The notes beneath the pieces were generated by a model, which did no database searches, was not told the DNA's origin, and was given only the letters and a program-made list of their open reading frames with translations. A program made the translations under genes and the position numbers. This document shows, piece by piece, positions 8,897 to 17,104 of a stretch of DNA of 64,000 bases; within the stretch, counting starts at the first letter, position 1, and each line of letters starts with the position of its first letter. Source of the DNA: BOG-908 sp963692875 (GTDB taxonomy: Bacteria > Pseudomonadota > Alphaproteobacteria > Acetobacterales > Acetobacteraceae); the NCBI GenBank assembly GCA_965198755.1, contig OZ240673.1, forward strand, positions 3,162,001-3,226,000, written 5' to 3'.

Positions 8897-9041
8897 AGCA
8901 AGCAAGGCAAGCAGTTCTTTTTTGAAAAAAAGAACCAAAAAACTTTTGTTCCCTTGGGTGCGCGTTGCAGGAAACTCCGCGACAGCAGGGATAAAAGTTT
9001 TTTGCTGCTTTTTTTCAAAAAAGCAGGCCTTCCCTTTCTTC
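8897..9041 (-). repeat. AHP palindromic element, copy 4 (R)
   Basis: Complete. The left arm hairpin is GTTCTTTTTT / AAAAAAGAAC but the right arm is CTGCTTTTTTT / AAAAAAGCAG, a compensated stem change. Centre CTCCGCGACAGC. Starts 30 bp after the YcaO stop. Confidence 0.93.
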
Positions 9042-9108
9042 TAGAGCATCAACCAACCTTACGGGGCTGCCCGTCGGATGCAGATGCTCGTCAACGGAGG
9101 GCGCTGCC

Positions 9109-9158
9109 GCGTTTTCCGGTCTGCTTGTCCAATTCAACGAGGTCAGAAAACACTCTAG
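9109..9158. repeat. GTTTTCCGG...CTCTAG dispersed repeat, copy 1
   Basis: CGCGTTTTCCGGTCTG followed after about 16 bases by GAGGTCAGAAAACACTCTAG. Related to the hairpin at 47551-47601 (which reads GTTTTCCGG ... CCGGAAAACGCTCTA), but here the stem is only partly paired. Confidence 0.6.
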
Positions 9159-9180
9159 CGTGTCGGCTTGCCGCGGAGGC

Positions 9181-10005
9181 ATGGGCTTGAGGTTCGCCTA
9201 CAACACCAACGGCACCGCCAACCACCGGCTGGACGAGGCGATCGCGCTGATCGCCGACGCCGGCTACGACGGCGTGGCGCTGACTCTCGACATCCACCAC
9301 CTCGACCCGTTCGCGGGCTTTCGCGCCGAGCTGCGCCGCGTCGCCGCTCTTCTGCGCGCCCATAGCCTAGGCTGCGTCATCGAGACCGGCGCGCGCTTCC
9401 TGCTCGACCCGCGGCAAAAGCACGAGCCTACCCTGGTGACCGCGGACAGTGAGGGCCGCGCGCGCCGCGTGGCTTTCCTGACCCGCGCGCTGGAAGCGGC
9501 CGCTGAGACCGGCGCCGAGGCGATGTCTTTCTGGGCCGGCGTGCCGAAACCGGGCGTGACCGCGGCGCAGGCGCGCGATTGGGTGGCCGAGGGCGCGGCC
9601 GAAATTGCCCGGCGTGCCGAACAGCTCGGGACTGTCGCCGCGCTTGAGCCGGAACCGGGCATGGCGATCGAGACCGCGGCAGACTGGCAGGCGCTGGCGA
9701 TCCCCGGCCTGCGCCTGGCGCTGGACACCGGGCACTGCCTGGTCACCGGCGAGATGGACCCCGCGGACGCGGTGCGCCAGTACGCAAGCGACCTCGGCAC
9801 CGTGTCGATCGAGGACATGGCGCGCGGCGTGCACGTGCATTTGCCGTTCGGCGAGGGGGACATGGACCTGCCTGGCGTGCTCGCGGCGTTGCATGAGGTG
9901 CGCTTCACCGGCCTGGTCTGCGTGGAGCTGTCGCGGGAGAGCCACCGGGCGGACACGATGGTGCCGGGTGCGTTGGCGTGGCTGCGGGATCGGGTGGCGT
10001 CCTGA
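9181..10005 (+). CDS. Sugar phosphate isomerase/epimerase-like TIM barrel (IolE/EboE type)
   Basis: Xylose-isomerase-like TIM barrel, 274 residues. Metal-ligand motifs lie at the expected strands: LEPEPGMAIE, LALDTGHCLVTGE, HVHLPFGEGDMDLPGVLAAL and VELSRESHRA. Family members isomerise or epimerise sugar or inositol derivatives. ATG at 9181 is chosen because GGAGG ends two bases upstream of it; a GTG at 9160 would add seven residues. It sits between AHP elements 4 and 5 within the cluster. Together with the Gfo/Idh gene it suggests processing of the inositol unit. Confidence 0.82.
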   Translation: MGLRFAYNTNGTANHRLDEAIALIADAGYDGVALTLDIHHLDPFAGFRAELRRVAALLRAHSLGCVIETGARFLLDPRQKHEPTLVTADSEGRARRVAFLTRALEAAAETGAEAMSFWAGVPKPGVTAAQARDWVAEGAAEIARRAEQLGTVAALEPEPGMAIETAADWQALAIPGLRLALDTGHCLVTGEMDPADAVRQYASDLGTVSIEDMARGVHVHLPFGEGDMDLPGVLAALHEVRFTGLVCVELSRESHRADTMVPGALAWLRDRVAS

Positions 10006-10008
10006 TGC

Positions 10009-10146
10009 GAAGCAAGACCTTCTTTTCTGAAGAAAAGAAGCAAAAGACTTTTGCTTCCGCTGTCGCGGACTCTCCCACGAGCGCGCGGCAGCGGAAACAA
10101 AAGTTTTTTGGTTCTTTTTTTCAAAAAAGAACTGCTTGCCTGCCTT
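10009..10146 (+). repeat. AHP palindromic element, copy 5 (F)
   Basis: Complete: hairpin CTTCTTTTCT / AGAAAAGAAG on the left with a compensated change, centre GCTGTCGCGGACTCTCCC, right hairpin GTTCTTTTTTT / AAAAAAGAAC. Begins 4 bp after one stop and ends 2 bp before the next start. Confidence 0.93.
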
Positions 10147-10147
10147 C

Positions 10148-11365
10148 ATGAGGATCTGTTTCGTCAGCCGCCGCTACTTCCCGGCGATCTCCGGCATGAG
10201 CGTCTACGCGCAGAACCTGCTCCGCGAACTCGCCAGCGCCGGCCACGACGTAACGATGATCAGCCAATACCGCGGCGACGATTACGGCCGCGCCGTCTAC
10301 GGCGGCGGCCCGCCCCCCGCGGTGCCCGGCGTGCGCGTCTTCGGCCTGGAGCAGCTCGGCGAGCAGTCGACCGGCGACTTCGAGCGTGACGTCGCCGTGA
10401 TGGTGGAGGCGATCTGCGCCGAACACACGCGCGCGCCGTTCGACGTGCTGCACGCGCAATACGGCTACCCGACCGGCTGGGCGGTCATGCTGGCGGCCCG
10501 GCGGCTGGGGCTGCCGAGCGTGGTCTCCATCCAGGGCGGCGACGGGCACTGGGTGGGCTCGTGTTGCGAGACGCACCGCCTGGCGATGATACGCGTGCTG
10601 GACCACGCGGGCGCGGTGCTGATCGGCTGCCGCTCGTTTGCAGAGGAGGTGTGCGGGCGGCTGGGCACCGATCCTGGACGCTTCACCATCGTGCCGGGCG
10701 CGGTGGAGACCGACCGATTCACCCCGGCCGCCCGGCCGGTGGGCGCCGCGCCGGTGCTGCTGTATCACGGCCGGATCGACGCGCGGAAAGGTGCGCTGGA
10801 CCTGCTGGACGCGGCCAGGCTGCTCGCCGACGAGGGCGCGGCCTTTTCACTGGTGTATTCGGGCATCGGCCCGGATCACGGGCGCGTCGCGGCGCGCATC
10901 ACCGAACTGGGCCTGGGCGGGCGCGTGCGGATGACCGGCTACGTCAACTACGCGGACGTGCCGGCGGTGTATCACCAGGCGGACGTGTTCGTTTCGCCCA
11001 CCTATGCCGAGGGGTTCTCCAACACCATCCTCGAAGCGATGGCATCCGGCCTGGCCTGCGTCTCCTGCCGCGTCGTGGGCGTCATGGACTGCCTGCGGGA
11101 CGGCGAGAACGGGCTGCTGAACGAGCCGGGCGACATACCCGCCTTGGCCGCCTCGCTGCGCCGGCTGCTGGCTGAGCCGGACCTGCGGCGCCGGCTGGCG
11201 CAGGCGGGGCTGGAGGAGTGCCGGCGCCTCTACTCGTGGCCGGCGGTCGGGCGGCAGATCATGCAGGTCTACGCCGACACGGTGCGGCGAGCGCCGGACC
11301 TGGGCTTCTCCACCGAGCTGCCGATGACGCCGTGCCGTTTCCGGGCGGACCCGCACCTCCTGTGA
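10148..11365 (+). CDS. GT4-family glycosyltransferase
   Basis: GT-B fold retaining glycosyltransferase, 405 residues. N-terminal MRICFVSRRYFPAISGMSVY is the acceptor-side glycine loop. LLYHGRIDARKGALDLLDA near residue 205 starts the donor domain, and VSPTYAEGFSNTILEAMASG near 285 is the EX7E nucleotide-sugar motif. This class includes MshA, which attaches GlcNAc to inositol phosphate. The ATG at 10148 follows the tip of element 5 directly and no clear Shine-Dalgarno is visible. Its stop overlaps the deacetylase start (GTGA), suggesting a glycosylate-then-deacetylate pair. Confidence 0.88.
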   Translation: MRICFVSRRYFPAISGMSVYAQNLLRELASAGHDVTMISQYRGDDYGRAVYGGGPPPAVPGVRVFGLEQLGEQSTGDFERDVAVMVEAICAEHTRAPFDVLHAQYGYPTGWAVMLAARRLGLPSVVSIQGGDGHWVGSCCETHRLAMIRVLDHAGAVLIGCRSFAEEVCGRLGTDPGRFTIVPGAVETDRFTPAARPVGAAPVLLYHGRIDARKGALDLLDAARLLADEGAAFSLVYSGIGPDHGRVAARITELGLGGRVRMTGYVNYADVPAVYHQADVFVSPTYAEGFSNTILEAMASGLACVSCRVVGVMDCLRDGENGLLNEPGDIPALAASLRRLLAEPDLRRRLAQAGLEECRRLYSWPAVGRQIMQVYADTVRRAPDLGFSTELPMTPCRFRADPHLL

Positions 11366-12114
11366 CGCGCACGGCGCTGTTCCTCTCGCCGCACCTGGAC
11401 GACGTAGTGTTTTCCTGCGGCGGCCTGGCCGCGGTGCTGCACGACCGCGGCTGGCGCACGGTGCTGGCGACCGCGTTCACCGCGACCGTGACGCCCGTCA
11501 CCGGCTTCGCGCTCGCCTGCCAGCTCGACAAGGGGTTGCCCGCGGAGACCGATTACATGGCCCTGCGCCGCGCCGAAGACCACGCGGCCGCGGCCATCCT
11601 TGGGTTCACCGACGTGCGCCACCTCGGCCTGCCCGAAGCACCGCATCGTGGTTACGACAGCGCGCGCGCCCTGTTCGGCGGCGTCCGCGACGACGACATC
11701 ATCGTGCAGGCGCTCGCGGCACACCTGACGGCGCTGCAAAGCGAATTCGCGCCGAACCTTGTGCTGGCTCCACAGGGTTTGGGCAGCCACGTCGACCACC
11801 GGCAGGTGGTGCGCGCAATCACCGAAACGGTGGACGCGCCGCTCGCCTGGTACCGCGACACGCCTTACGCGATGCGCCACCAGGACGCGCCGCCGCCGCA
11901 CGTGGCTCGGCTTGCGGAGATGCGGTTTCCGGTCGGCAGCGCGTTGGACCGCAAGCTGCGTGCCGCCTGCGCCTACGTCAGCCAAGTCGGTTTCCAGTTC
12001 GGCGGGCCCGAACAGACACAAACCGCATTGCGCGCGTTCGCTGCCGCTGAAGCCGGAGGTGGCGGGTTTGCAGAACGACTGGCCGTGTCGGTCGGGGCGG
12101 ACGGTTCACTTTGA
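11362..12114 (+). CDS. PIG-L family N-acetyl(glucosaminyl) deacetylase
   Basis: 250 residues. The zinc motif appears as SPHLDDVVFSCGG (normally PHPDD), LRRAEDHAAAAILG follows, and GSHVDHRQVV supplies the third zinc ligand and HxxH-type motif. Family members (PIG-L, MshB, LpxC-unrelated deacetylases) remove the acetyl group from GlcNAc linked to inositol or lipid. GTG start inside the GTGA overlap with the glycosyltransferase. Pairing of GT4 and PIG-L beside an inositol-phosphate synthase is the arrangement of logic seen in mycothiol synthesis. Pro-to-Leu in the first motif is unusual but common in distant members. Confidence 0.87.
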   Translation: MTRTALFLSPHLDDVVFSCGGLAAVLHDRGWRTVLATAFTATVTPVTGFALACQLDKGLPAETDYMALRRAEDHAAAAILGFTDVRHLGLPEAPHRGYDSARALFGGVRDDDIIVQALAAHLTALQSEFAPNLVLAPQGLGSHVDHRQVVRAITETVDAPLAWYRDTPYAMRHQDAPPPHVARLAEMRFPVGSALDRKLRAACAYVSQVGFQFGGPEQTQTALRAFAAAEAGGGGFAERLAVSVGADGSL

Positions 12115-12150
12115 GCCGGTTGGTTGGTTTGACTGTTTGTGTTGATCGGG

Positions 12151-12459
12151 GAGCAAGGTAAGCAGTTCTTTTTTGAAAAAAAGAACCAAAAAACTTTTGC
12201 TCCCGTACAGTGCGTGCTGATGGAAAGGTGTCGTTTAATCAGTGGCGGCGCGCACGTGCGCATTTGGCGCGCACGCAGATCTCTAATGCTTTGCAGCATG
12301 GTGTAGCAGCGGCGCAGGTCTGACCTTGCAAGTGCAGCAAACGCAATGCCTGCATAAAAACGTCTGTCCCTGCTGTCGCGCTAGCTCCAACAACGCGCAC
12401 CTGAGGGAACAAAAGTTTTTTGGTTCTTTTTCTCAAAAAAGAACCGCTTGCCTTGCTTG
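12151..12459. repeat. AHP element, copy 6: two inverted half-elements around 130 bp
   Basis: 12151-12237 is an R-type left half (tip GCAAGGTAAGC, hairpin GTTCTTTTTT / AAAAAAGAAC). 12366-12459 is the same half in opposite orientation (centre CTGCTGTCGCG, tip GCTTGCCTTGC). The 130 bp between them holds only a small GCGCGC palindrome and no gene. Lies between convergent genes. Confidence 0.85.
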
Positions 12460-12488
12460 TCACCGGTCGCGATCTCGCCCCACTGACG

Positions 12489-12875
12489 TCAGGCGACGAC
12501 ACGCGCCAGCATTGGCCCCAGCGGCCCCCCGCCGAAGATATGGACGTGGAAGTGCGGCACCTCCTGATGTGCATCGTGTCCCATGTTGGCCAGGATGCGG
12601 TAGCCTGGGTCTTCAAGCCCCAGGTCGCGCGCGACCGCAGCGACCGCGCGGAAGAAGCCCGCAACCGTTTCAGGCGGCGCATGCGCGGCGAAGTCCGCCA
12701 GCGACACGTGCCGTGTCTTCGGGATCACCAGCACGTGCACCGGCGCCTGCGGGTTGATGTCGTGGAACGCGAGCGCGTGCTCGTCCTCATACACACGCCG
12801 GCTCGGGATTTCGCCGCGCAGGATGCGCGCGAAGATGTTGGAGTCGTCGTAAGGACCTAGACCCGGGACAGGCAT
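12489..12875 (-). CDS. hinT: HIT family protein (HinT-like)
   Basis: 128 residues. Histidine-triad nucleotide hydrolase/transferase: IFARILRGEIPSRRVYEDE at the N-terminus, PVHVLVIPKTRHVSLADF in the middle and HFHVHIFGG with the catalytic triad near residue 108. Acts on purine nucleoside phosphoramidates. ATG at 12875 fits the usual family start. Stands alone between two AHP elements. Confidence 0.93.
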   Translation of the reverse strand: MPVPGLGPYDDSNIFARILRGEIPSRRVYEDEHALAFHDINPQAPVHVLVIPKTRHVSLADFAAHAPPETVAGFFRAVAAVARDLGLEDPGYRILANMGHDAHQEVPHFHVHIFGGGPLGPMLARVVA

Positions 12876-12966
12876 TGCTCAGCTCCTACAGGGACCATTA
12901 CAAATCTTCTTTTGCACGCTTGGGCCTTAGAGTGCGGGCCGGCTTTGACTCGCTTTCGGACAAGAG

Positions 12967-13119
12967 AAAGCAAGGCAAGCAGTTCTTTTTGAAAAAAAGA
13001 ACCAAAAAACTTTTGTTCCCTTGGGGCGCGCGTTGGTGAGACGTGTCGTTTCAGCCGCCCGCGACAACCGGGACAAAAGCTTTTTGCTTCTTTTTCTCGA
13101 AAAAGAAGGCCTTGCTTCT
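12967..13119 (-). repeat. AHP palindromic element, copy 7 (R)
   Basis: Complete long-centre copy: left hairpin GTTCTTTTT / AAAAAGAAC, centre GAGACGTGTCGTTTCAGCC then CGCGACAAC, right hairpin CTTCTTTTTC / GAAAAAGAAG, tip GGCCTTGC. Confidence 0.92.
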
Positions 13120-13153
13120 ACTCGCTAAAAAACAACCAAGCATGCCCAGGCTC

Positions 13154-13735
13154 TCACCTGCACGCGCTCAACGGCCACACGTCCACTGCAAGCCAGTGCA
13201 ACCGTGACTCTGCCTCCAACCGCGTTCCGTGCAGCGCGAACACCACCACGCAGCCCACCAGCAGAACCCACGGCGACGCCGGCCGCGCCTGCCTTACTCC
13301 CGCCAGGCGTCGCATCAGCACCGCGCCGGCCACGCCGACGACGGCGCCGATCAGCACGTCGCCCACCGTGTGCACGTGGAGCATCAGCCGCGTCAGCCCC
13401 ACCACCGCCGCGAACGCCCCGCCCAGGCAGGCCGCCACCAGCGTGCCGGCGGTCGAGCGCGTTGCCAGCAGCGCGAGCAGCCCGCCGTACACCACGGCGG
13501 CCGTGGCCGTGTGGCCGCTTGGGCTGACCACGCCCGTCCAGGCCAGCTGCGACGCGCAGGCAAAGGCCACCAGCTTCAGCACCAGCATGACGCCCAGCAC
13601 GCCGGCGACGGCAGCCCCCCAGGCCAGCGCGCCGCGTCGCCAGCCCAGCCCGGCCAGCACCAGCAGCACGTAGGCGGCCAACGGCAGGACCACCGCTTGG
13701 TCGGCAAAATCCGTCAGGAACTGCACCTGCTTCAC
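13154..13735 (-). CDS. PAP2-family membrane phosphatase
   Basis: 193 residues with about five hydrophobic segments. The type 2 phosphatidic acid phosphatase signature is visible as VSPSGHTATAAVVYGG and RLMLHVHTVGDVLIGAVVG; the first KxxxxxxRP motif is not clear. Family members dephosphorylate lipid or isoprenoid pyrophosphates at the inner membrane. GTG start at 13735; the divergent acyl-CoA synthetase begins 77 bp away. Specific substrate unknown. Confidence 0.8.
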   Translation of the reverse strand: MKQVQFLTDFADQAVVLPLAAYVLLVLAGLGWRRGALAWGAAVAGVLGVMLVLKLVAFACASQLAWTGVVSPSGHTATAAVVYGGLLALLATRSTAGTLVAACLGGAFAAVVGLTRLMLHVHTVGDVLIGAVVGVAGAVLMRRLAGVRQARPASPWVLLVGCVVVFALHGTRLEAESRLHWLAVDVWPLSACR

Positions 13736-13812
13736 AGCGCGGCAGGTTGCCGGTAACCGCCCGATCCCCCAGGGTGCGGCCGGTTAACGCCTACGCGCAG
13801 TGGAGACCACCT

Positions 13813-15462
13813 GTGAGCGCCCCCGCGGAACCCGGCTTCGGTTATGACTACCCCCTGATCATCAAGAACCTGCTGGTGACACCGCTTCGGCAGTGTCCCA
13901 ACCAGGAGATCGTCTACCGCGACCTGCGCCGCTTCACCTACCGCCATTTTGGAGAGCGCCTGGCCCGCTTCGGCAGCGCGCTCGCACGGCTGGGCGTGCG
14001 CCACGGCGACGTGGTTGGCGTAATGGATTGGGACAGCCACCGCTACCTGGAGAGCTTCTTCGCCATCCCGATGTCGGGTGCCACGCTGCTGACGGTCAAC
14101 GTGCGCCTGTCTGCCGAACAGATCCTCTACACGCTGAACCACGCGCAGGCGCGGGTGATCCTGTGCAACGCGGAGTTCTTCTCCGTGCTGCAGACGTTGC
14201 GGCCGTTGCTGACGCATGCGGAGATCTTCGTCTGCCTCAGCGAGGACGGTGTCCTCCCCGGCGCGCATGTGAACAGCGCATCCGCGCCAGACGCGCATGC
14301 GGACAGCTCGTTCGCCTGGGATGGCGAGTACGAGGCGCTGCTGGCAGCCGCCGACCCGGCGCACGAGTTCCCCGACTTCGACGAGCGCACCACGGCCACC
14401 ACCTTCTACACCACCGGTACCACCGGCAACCCGAAGGGCGTCTACTACTCGCACCGGCAGGTGGTGCTGCACACGCTGTCCGGCCTGGGCAACATGGAGT
14501 TCAGAGCGGACGACGTCTACATGCCGATCACCCCGATGTTCCACGTGCACGGCTGGGGCAACCCATTCAACGCCACCGCGCGCGGGCTCAAGCAGGTCTA
14601 CCCCGGGCGCTACCAGCCGGACACCCTGGTCGAGCTGTTCGTGCGCGAGGGCGTCACCTTTTCGCATTGCGTGCCGACCATCCTGCAGATGTTCCTCGAC
14701 GCGGCCGAGGGCGTCGACCTGAGCAAATGGCGGGTGATCATCGGCGGCTCGCAGATGCCGCGCGCGCTCGCCCGCGCGGCGCTGGACCGCGGCGTGGACG
14801 TCTACTCCGGTTACGGCATGTCGGAGACCGGGCCGATCGTGACGCTCGCCCGCGTCCCGCCGGAGCTGCGCGACGGCGGGCAGGGCGAGCTCACCTACCG
14901 CTGCCGCGCCGGCCGCCCGGTGCCGCTGTGCGATGTGCGCATCATGGACCCCGAGATGCGTGAGCTGCCGCATGACGGCGTGTCGACCGGCGAAGTGGTG
15001 ATGCGCTCGCCGTGGCTGACGCAAGGCTATCTCGGCAACGCGGAGGCGAGCCGCGCGCTGTGGCACGGCGGCTGGCTGCACACCGGCGACATCGGCTTCA
15101 TCGACCCGCACGGCTTCCTGCAGATCACCGACCGAATCAAGGACGTGGTGAAGACCGGTGGCGAGTGGGTCAGCAGCCTGCAGCTCGAGGACATCATCGC
15201 CGAGCACCCGAGCGTGGGCGAGGTCGCGGTGATCGGGGTTGCCGACGAACGCTGGGGCGAACGGCCGCTGGCGATCATCGTGCCGAAGCAAGGTGTCGCA
15301 CCAGACGAAGCCGGCCTGCGCGCGCACGTGATGACGCGCGTGGAACAGGGCATCATTTCGAAGTTCGCCGTGCCGGACAGGATGGAGTTCGTGGACCACA
15401 TCGCCAGGACCAGCGTCGGCAAGCTGGACAAGAAGGCATTGCGCGCGCAGTTCGGGCCATGA
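13813..15462 (+). CDS. Fatty-acid/acyl-CoA synthetase (AMP-forming)
   Basis: Activates a carboxylic acid to its CoA thioester through an acyl-adenylate. 549 residues with the P-loop TFYTTGTTGNPKGVYYSH near residue 190, VYSGYGMSETGPI, GWLHTGDIGFIDPHGFLQI and the C-terminal lysine block SVGKLDKKALR. Resembles medium-chain AlkK-like enzymes. GTG at 13813 is preferred because GGAGA lies six bases upstream; an upstream GTG at 13747 would add an atypical Arg-rich leader. It overlaps the permease gene by ATGA and so forms a two-gene operon. Confidence 0.92.
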   Translation: MSAPAEPGFGYDYPLIIKNLLVTPLRQCPNQEIVYRDLRRFTYRHFGERLARFGSALARLGVRHGDVVGVMDWDSHRYLESFFAIPMSGATLLTVNVRLSAEQILYTLNHAQARVILCNAEFFSVLQTLRPLLTHAEIFVCLSEDGVLPGAHVNSASAPDAHADSSFAWDGEYEALLAAADPAHEFPDFDERTTATTFYTTGTTGNPKGVYYSHRQVVLHTLSGLGNMEFRADDVYMPITPMFHVHGWGNPFNATARGLKQVYPGRYQPDTLVELFVREGVTFSHCVPTILQMFLDAAEGVDLSKWRVIIGGSQMPRALARAALDRGVDVYSGYGMSETGPIVTLARVPPELRDGGQGELTYRCRAGRPVPLCDVRIMDPEMRELPHDGVSTGEVVMRSPWLTQGYLGNAEASRALWHGGWLHTGDIGFIDPHGFLQITDRIKDVVKTGGEWVSSLQLEDIIAEHPSVGEVAVIGVADERWGERPLAIIVPKQGVAPDEAGLRAHVMTRVEQGIISKFAVPDRMEFVDHIARTSVGKLDKKALRAQFGP

Positions 15463-16583
15463 ACGCGACACACTGGTTCCTGCACCACCTGCTGGACGCG
15501 GTCCTGATGTCGGCAAGCATGTTTTGGGACGTCGCCTGGAGCCTAGTGCTGGGTTTCGTCATCTCCGGCCTGCTGCAGGTGGTGGTCTCGCAAGAGCGGC
15601 TGCAGCGCGCGCTGGGCGGCAATGGGTTGCGGCAGGTGGCCCTTGCCACCGGCTTCGGCGCCGCGAGCTCGAGCTGCTCCTACGCGTCGGCCGCCATCAG
15701 CCGCACGCTGTTCAGCGGTGGCGCCGGGCTGGTGCCGTCGCTGGCGTTCCTGATGGCGTCTACCAACCTGGTGGTCGAGCTCGGCGTGGTGCTGTGGCTG
15801 CTGATGGGGTGGCAGTTCACCGCGGCCGAGTGGCTGGGCGGTCTGGTGCTGATCGGCATCATGTGGGCGCTGGTGCGGCTGACCTACCCGGCCGCCCTGG
15901 CCGAGCAGGCGCGGGCGCACGCCGCCGGCGCCGGCGGCCACGGCCATGCCGGCCCACCAGTGCCGGGCGACACGCTGTGGCAGAAGCTGCGGCAACCGCA
16001 AACGCCGGTGCGGGTGGCGCAAAGCGTGGTGATGGACGCGCGCATGTTGTGGAAGGACCTGGCTATCGGCTTCGTGGTGGCCGGCGTGCTCGCCGCGTTC
16101 GTGCCGCCGGAGGTTTGGTCGCACCTGTTCCTGCACCACAGCGCGCCCTGGGTGCGAGTGCTGGGCAACGCGGTGATCGGGCCGCTGCTGGCCATCGTCA
16201 CCTTCGTCTGCTCGATCGGCAACGTGCCAATGGCGGCCATCCTGTGGGCCGGCGGCGCAGGCTTCGGCGGCGTGCTGTCGTTCCTCTACGCGGACCTGAT
16301 CGTGCTGCCGTTGCTCGACGTCTACCGCCGCTACTACGGCTGGCGGTTCGCCGCCTACATCTTCTGCGTGTTCTTCGTCGCCATGGCGGCCAGCGGCGTG
16401 GTGATGGACCTGGTGTTCCACGCGGCGGGGCTGGTGCCGCACGCGCGGCCGGACATCCGGGCGCATGTCGAGCATTTCTCGTTGAACTATACGTTCTGGC
16501 TGAACGTGGTGTTCGGGGCGCTGGCTGTGTGGTTGTGGCGGAAGGCTCGCGTCGGCGAGATGGCGCAGCGTTGTTGCCATTGA
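15459..16583 (+). CDS. Permease of the DUF318/ArsP (YraQ) family
   Basis: 374 residues with about eight to nine hydrophobic segments and the family signature ASSSCSYASAAISRTLFSGG near residue 68, mirrored by VTFVCSIGNVPMAAILWAGG in the second half. A His/Gly-rich cytosolic linker (HAAGAGGHGHAG) could bind metal. Relatives export organoarsenicals or are of unknown substrate. Translationally coupled to the acyl-CoA synthetase by a 4 bp overlap, which does not clarify its substrate. Confidence 0.83.
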   Translation: MNATHWFLHHLLDAVLMSASMFWDVAWSLVLGFVISGLLQVVVSQERLQRALGGNGLRQVALATGFGAASSSCSYASAAISRTLFSGGAGLVPSLAFLMASTNLVVELGVVLWLLMGWQFTAAEWLGGLVLIGIMWALVRLTYPAALAEQARAHAAGAGGHGHAGPPVPGDTLWQKLRQPQTPVRVAQSVVMDARMLWKDLAIGFVVAGVLAAFVPPEVWSHLFLHHSAPWVRVLGNAVIGPLLAIVTFVCSIGNVPMAAILWAGGAGFGGVLSFLYADLIVLPLLDVYRRYYGWRFAAYIFCVFFVAMAASGVVMDLVFHAAGLVPHARPDIRAHVEHFSLNYTFWLNVVFGALAVWLWRKARVGEMAQRCCH

Positions 16584-16600
16584 GACCAGACGTAGGCGCA

Positions 16601-16723
16601 AAGTAAGCAAGGCCTTCTTTTTTGAAAAAAAGAAGCAAAAAACTTTTGGTCCGGCTGTCGCGGAGTTTTCTGCAGCCCGCGTGCAGATTGCTACGGTCTT
16701 TTCAAAACCTGTTTGCCTGCCTT
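16601..16723 (+). repeat. AHP element, copy 8 (F), right arm decayed
   Basis: Left arm complete (tip GTAAGCAAGG, hairpin CTTCTTTTTT / AAAAAAAGAAG), centre GGCTGTCGCGGAG; the right hairpin is reduced to GTCTTTTCAAAACC. First of three copies in a 500 bp convergent gap. Confidence 0.85.
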
Positions 16724-16804
16724 CATCAGTCAGGATCTCGGGGCTTGTACATTGTTGTACCAACAGCCCGAAACACTGACTCCTGCGATGGCCGACGGCG
16801 CGAC

Positions 16805-16937
16805 GGCAAGGCCTTCTTTCGAGAAAAGGAAGCAAAGAGCTTTTGTCACTGCTGTCGCGGACTCTCCGACAGCGTACGCCCAAGGAGCAAAAGTTTTTTG
16901 GTTCTTTTTTTCAAAAAAGAACTGCTTGCCTTGCTTG
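16805..16937 (+). repeat. AHP palindromic element, copy 9 (F)
   Basis: Complete: hairpin CTTCTTTC / GAAAAGGAAG with mismatches, centre GCTGTCGCGGACTCTCC, right hairpin GTTCTTTTTTT / AAAAAAGAAC. The copy is open in several frames on both strands. Confidence 0.92.
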
Positions 16938-17004
16938 CACCGGTCAACGTCTCGGGCGGCTAGTATTAGTACGCGCATTCGTTCTGCGATAGCATGCCAC
17001 GCGC

Positions 17005-17104
17005 CCTGTCGCGGTCGCATTAAGCAACACGCTTCAACAACGCGCACCAACGAGAGCACAGGTTTTTTGGTTCTTTTTCTTCAAAAAAGAACCGTTTGCC
17101 TTCA
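17005..17104 (+). repeat. AHP element, copy 10 (F), left arm lost
   Basis: Centre remnant CCTGTCGCGGTCGC plus the right arm GTTCTTTTTCTTC / AAAAAAGAAC with tip CGTTTGCCTTC. The tip contains the complement of the neighbouring gene's TGA stop. Confidence 0.8.

Noticed and set aside
1669..12114. Calling the cluster mycothiol biosynthesis
   Set aside because: No MshC ligase or MshD acetyltransferase is present, and the YcaO, MBL-fold, Gfo/Idh and TIM-barrel genes do not belong to that pathway.
13732..15516. 594-codon open frame on the reverse strand of the acyl-CoA synthetase
   Set aside because: A high-GC antisense shadow; the forward frame has all adenylation motifs.
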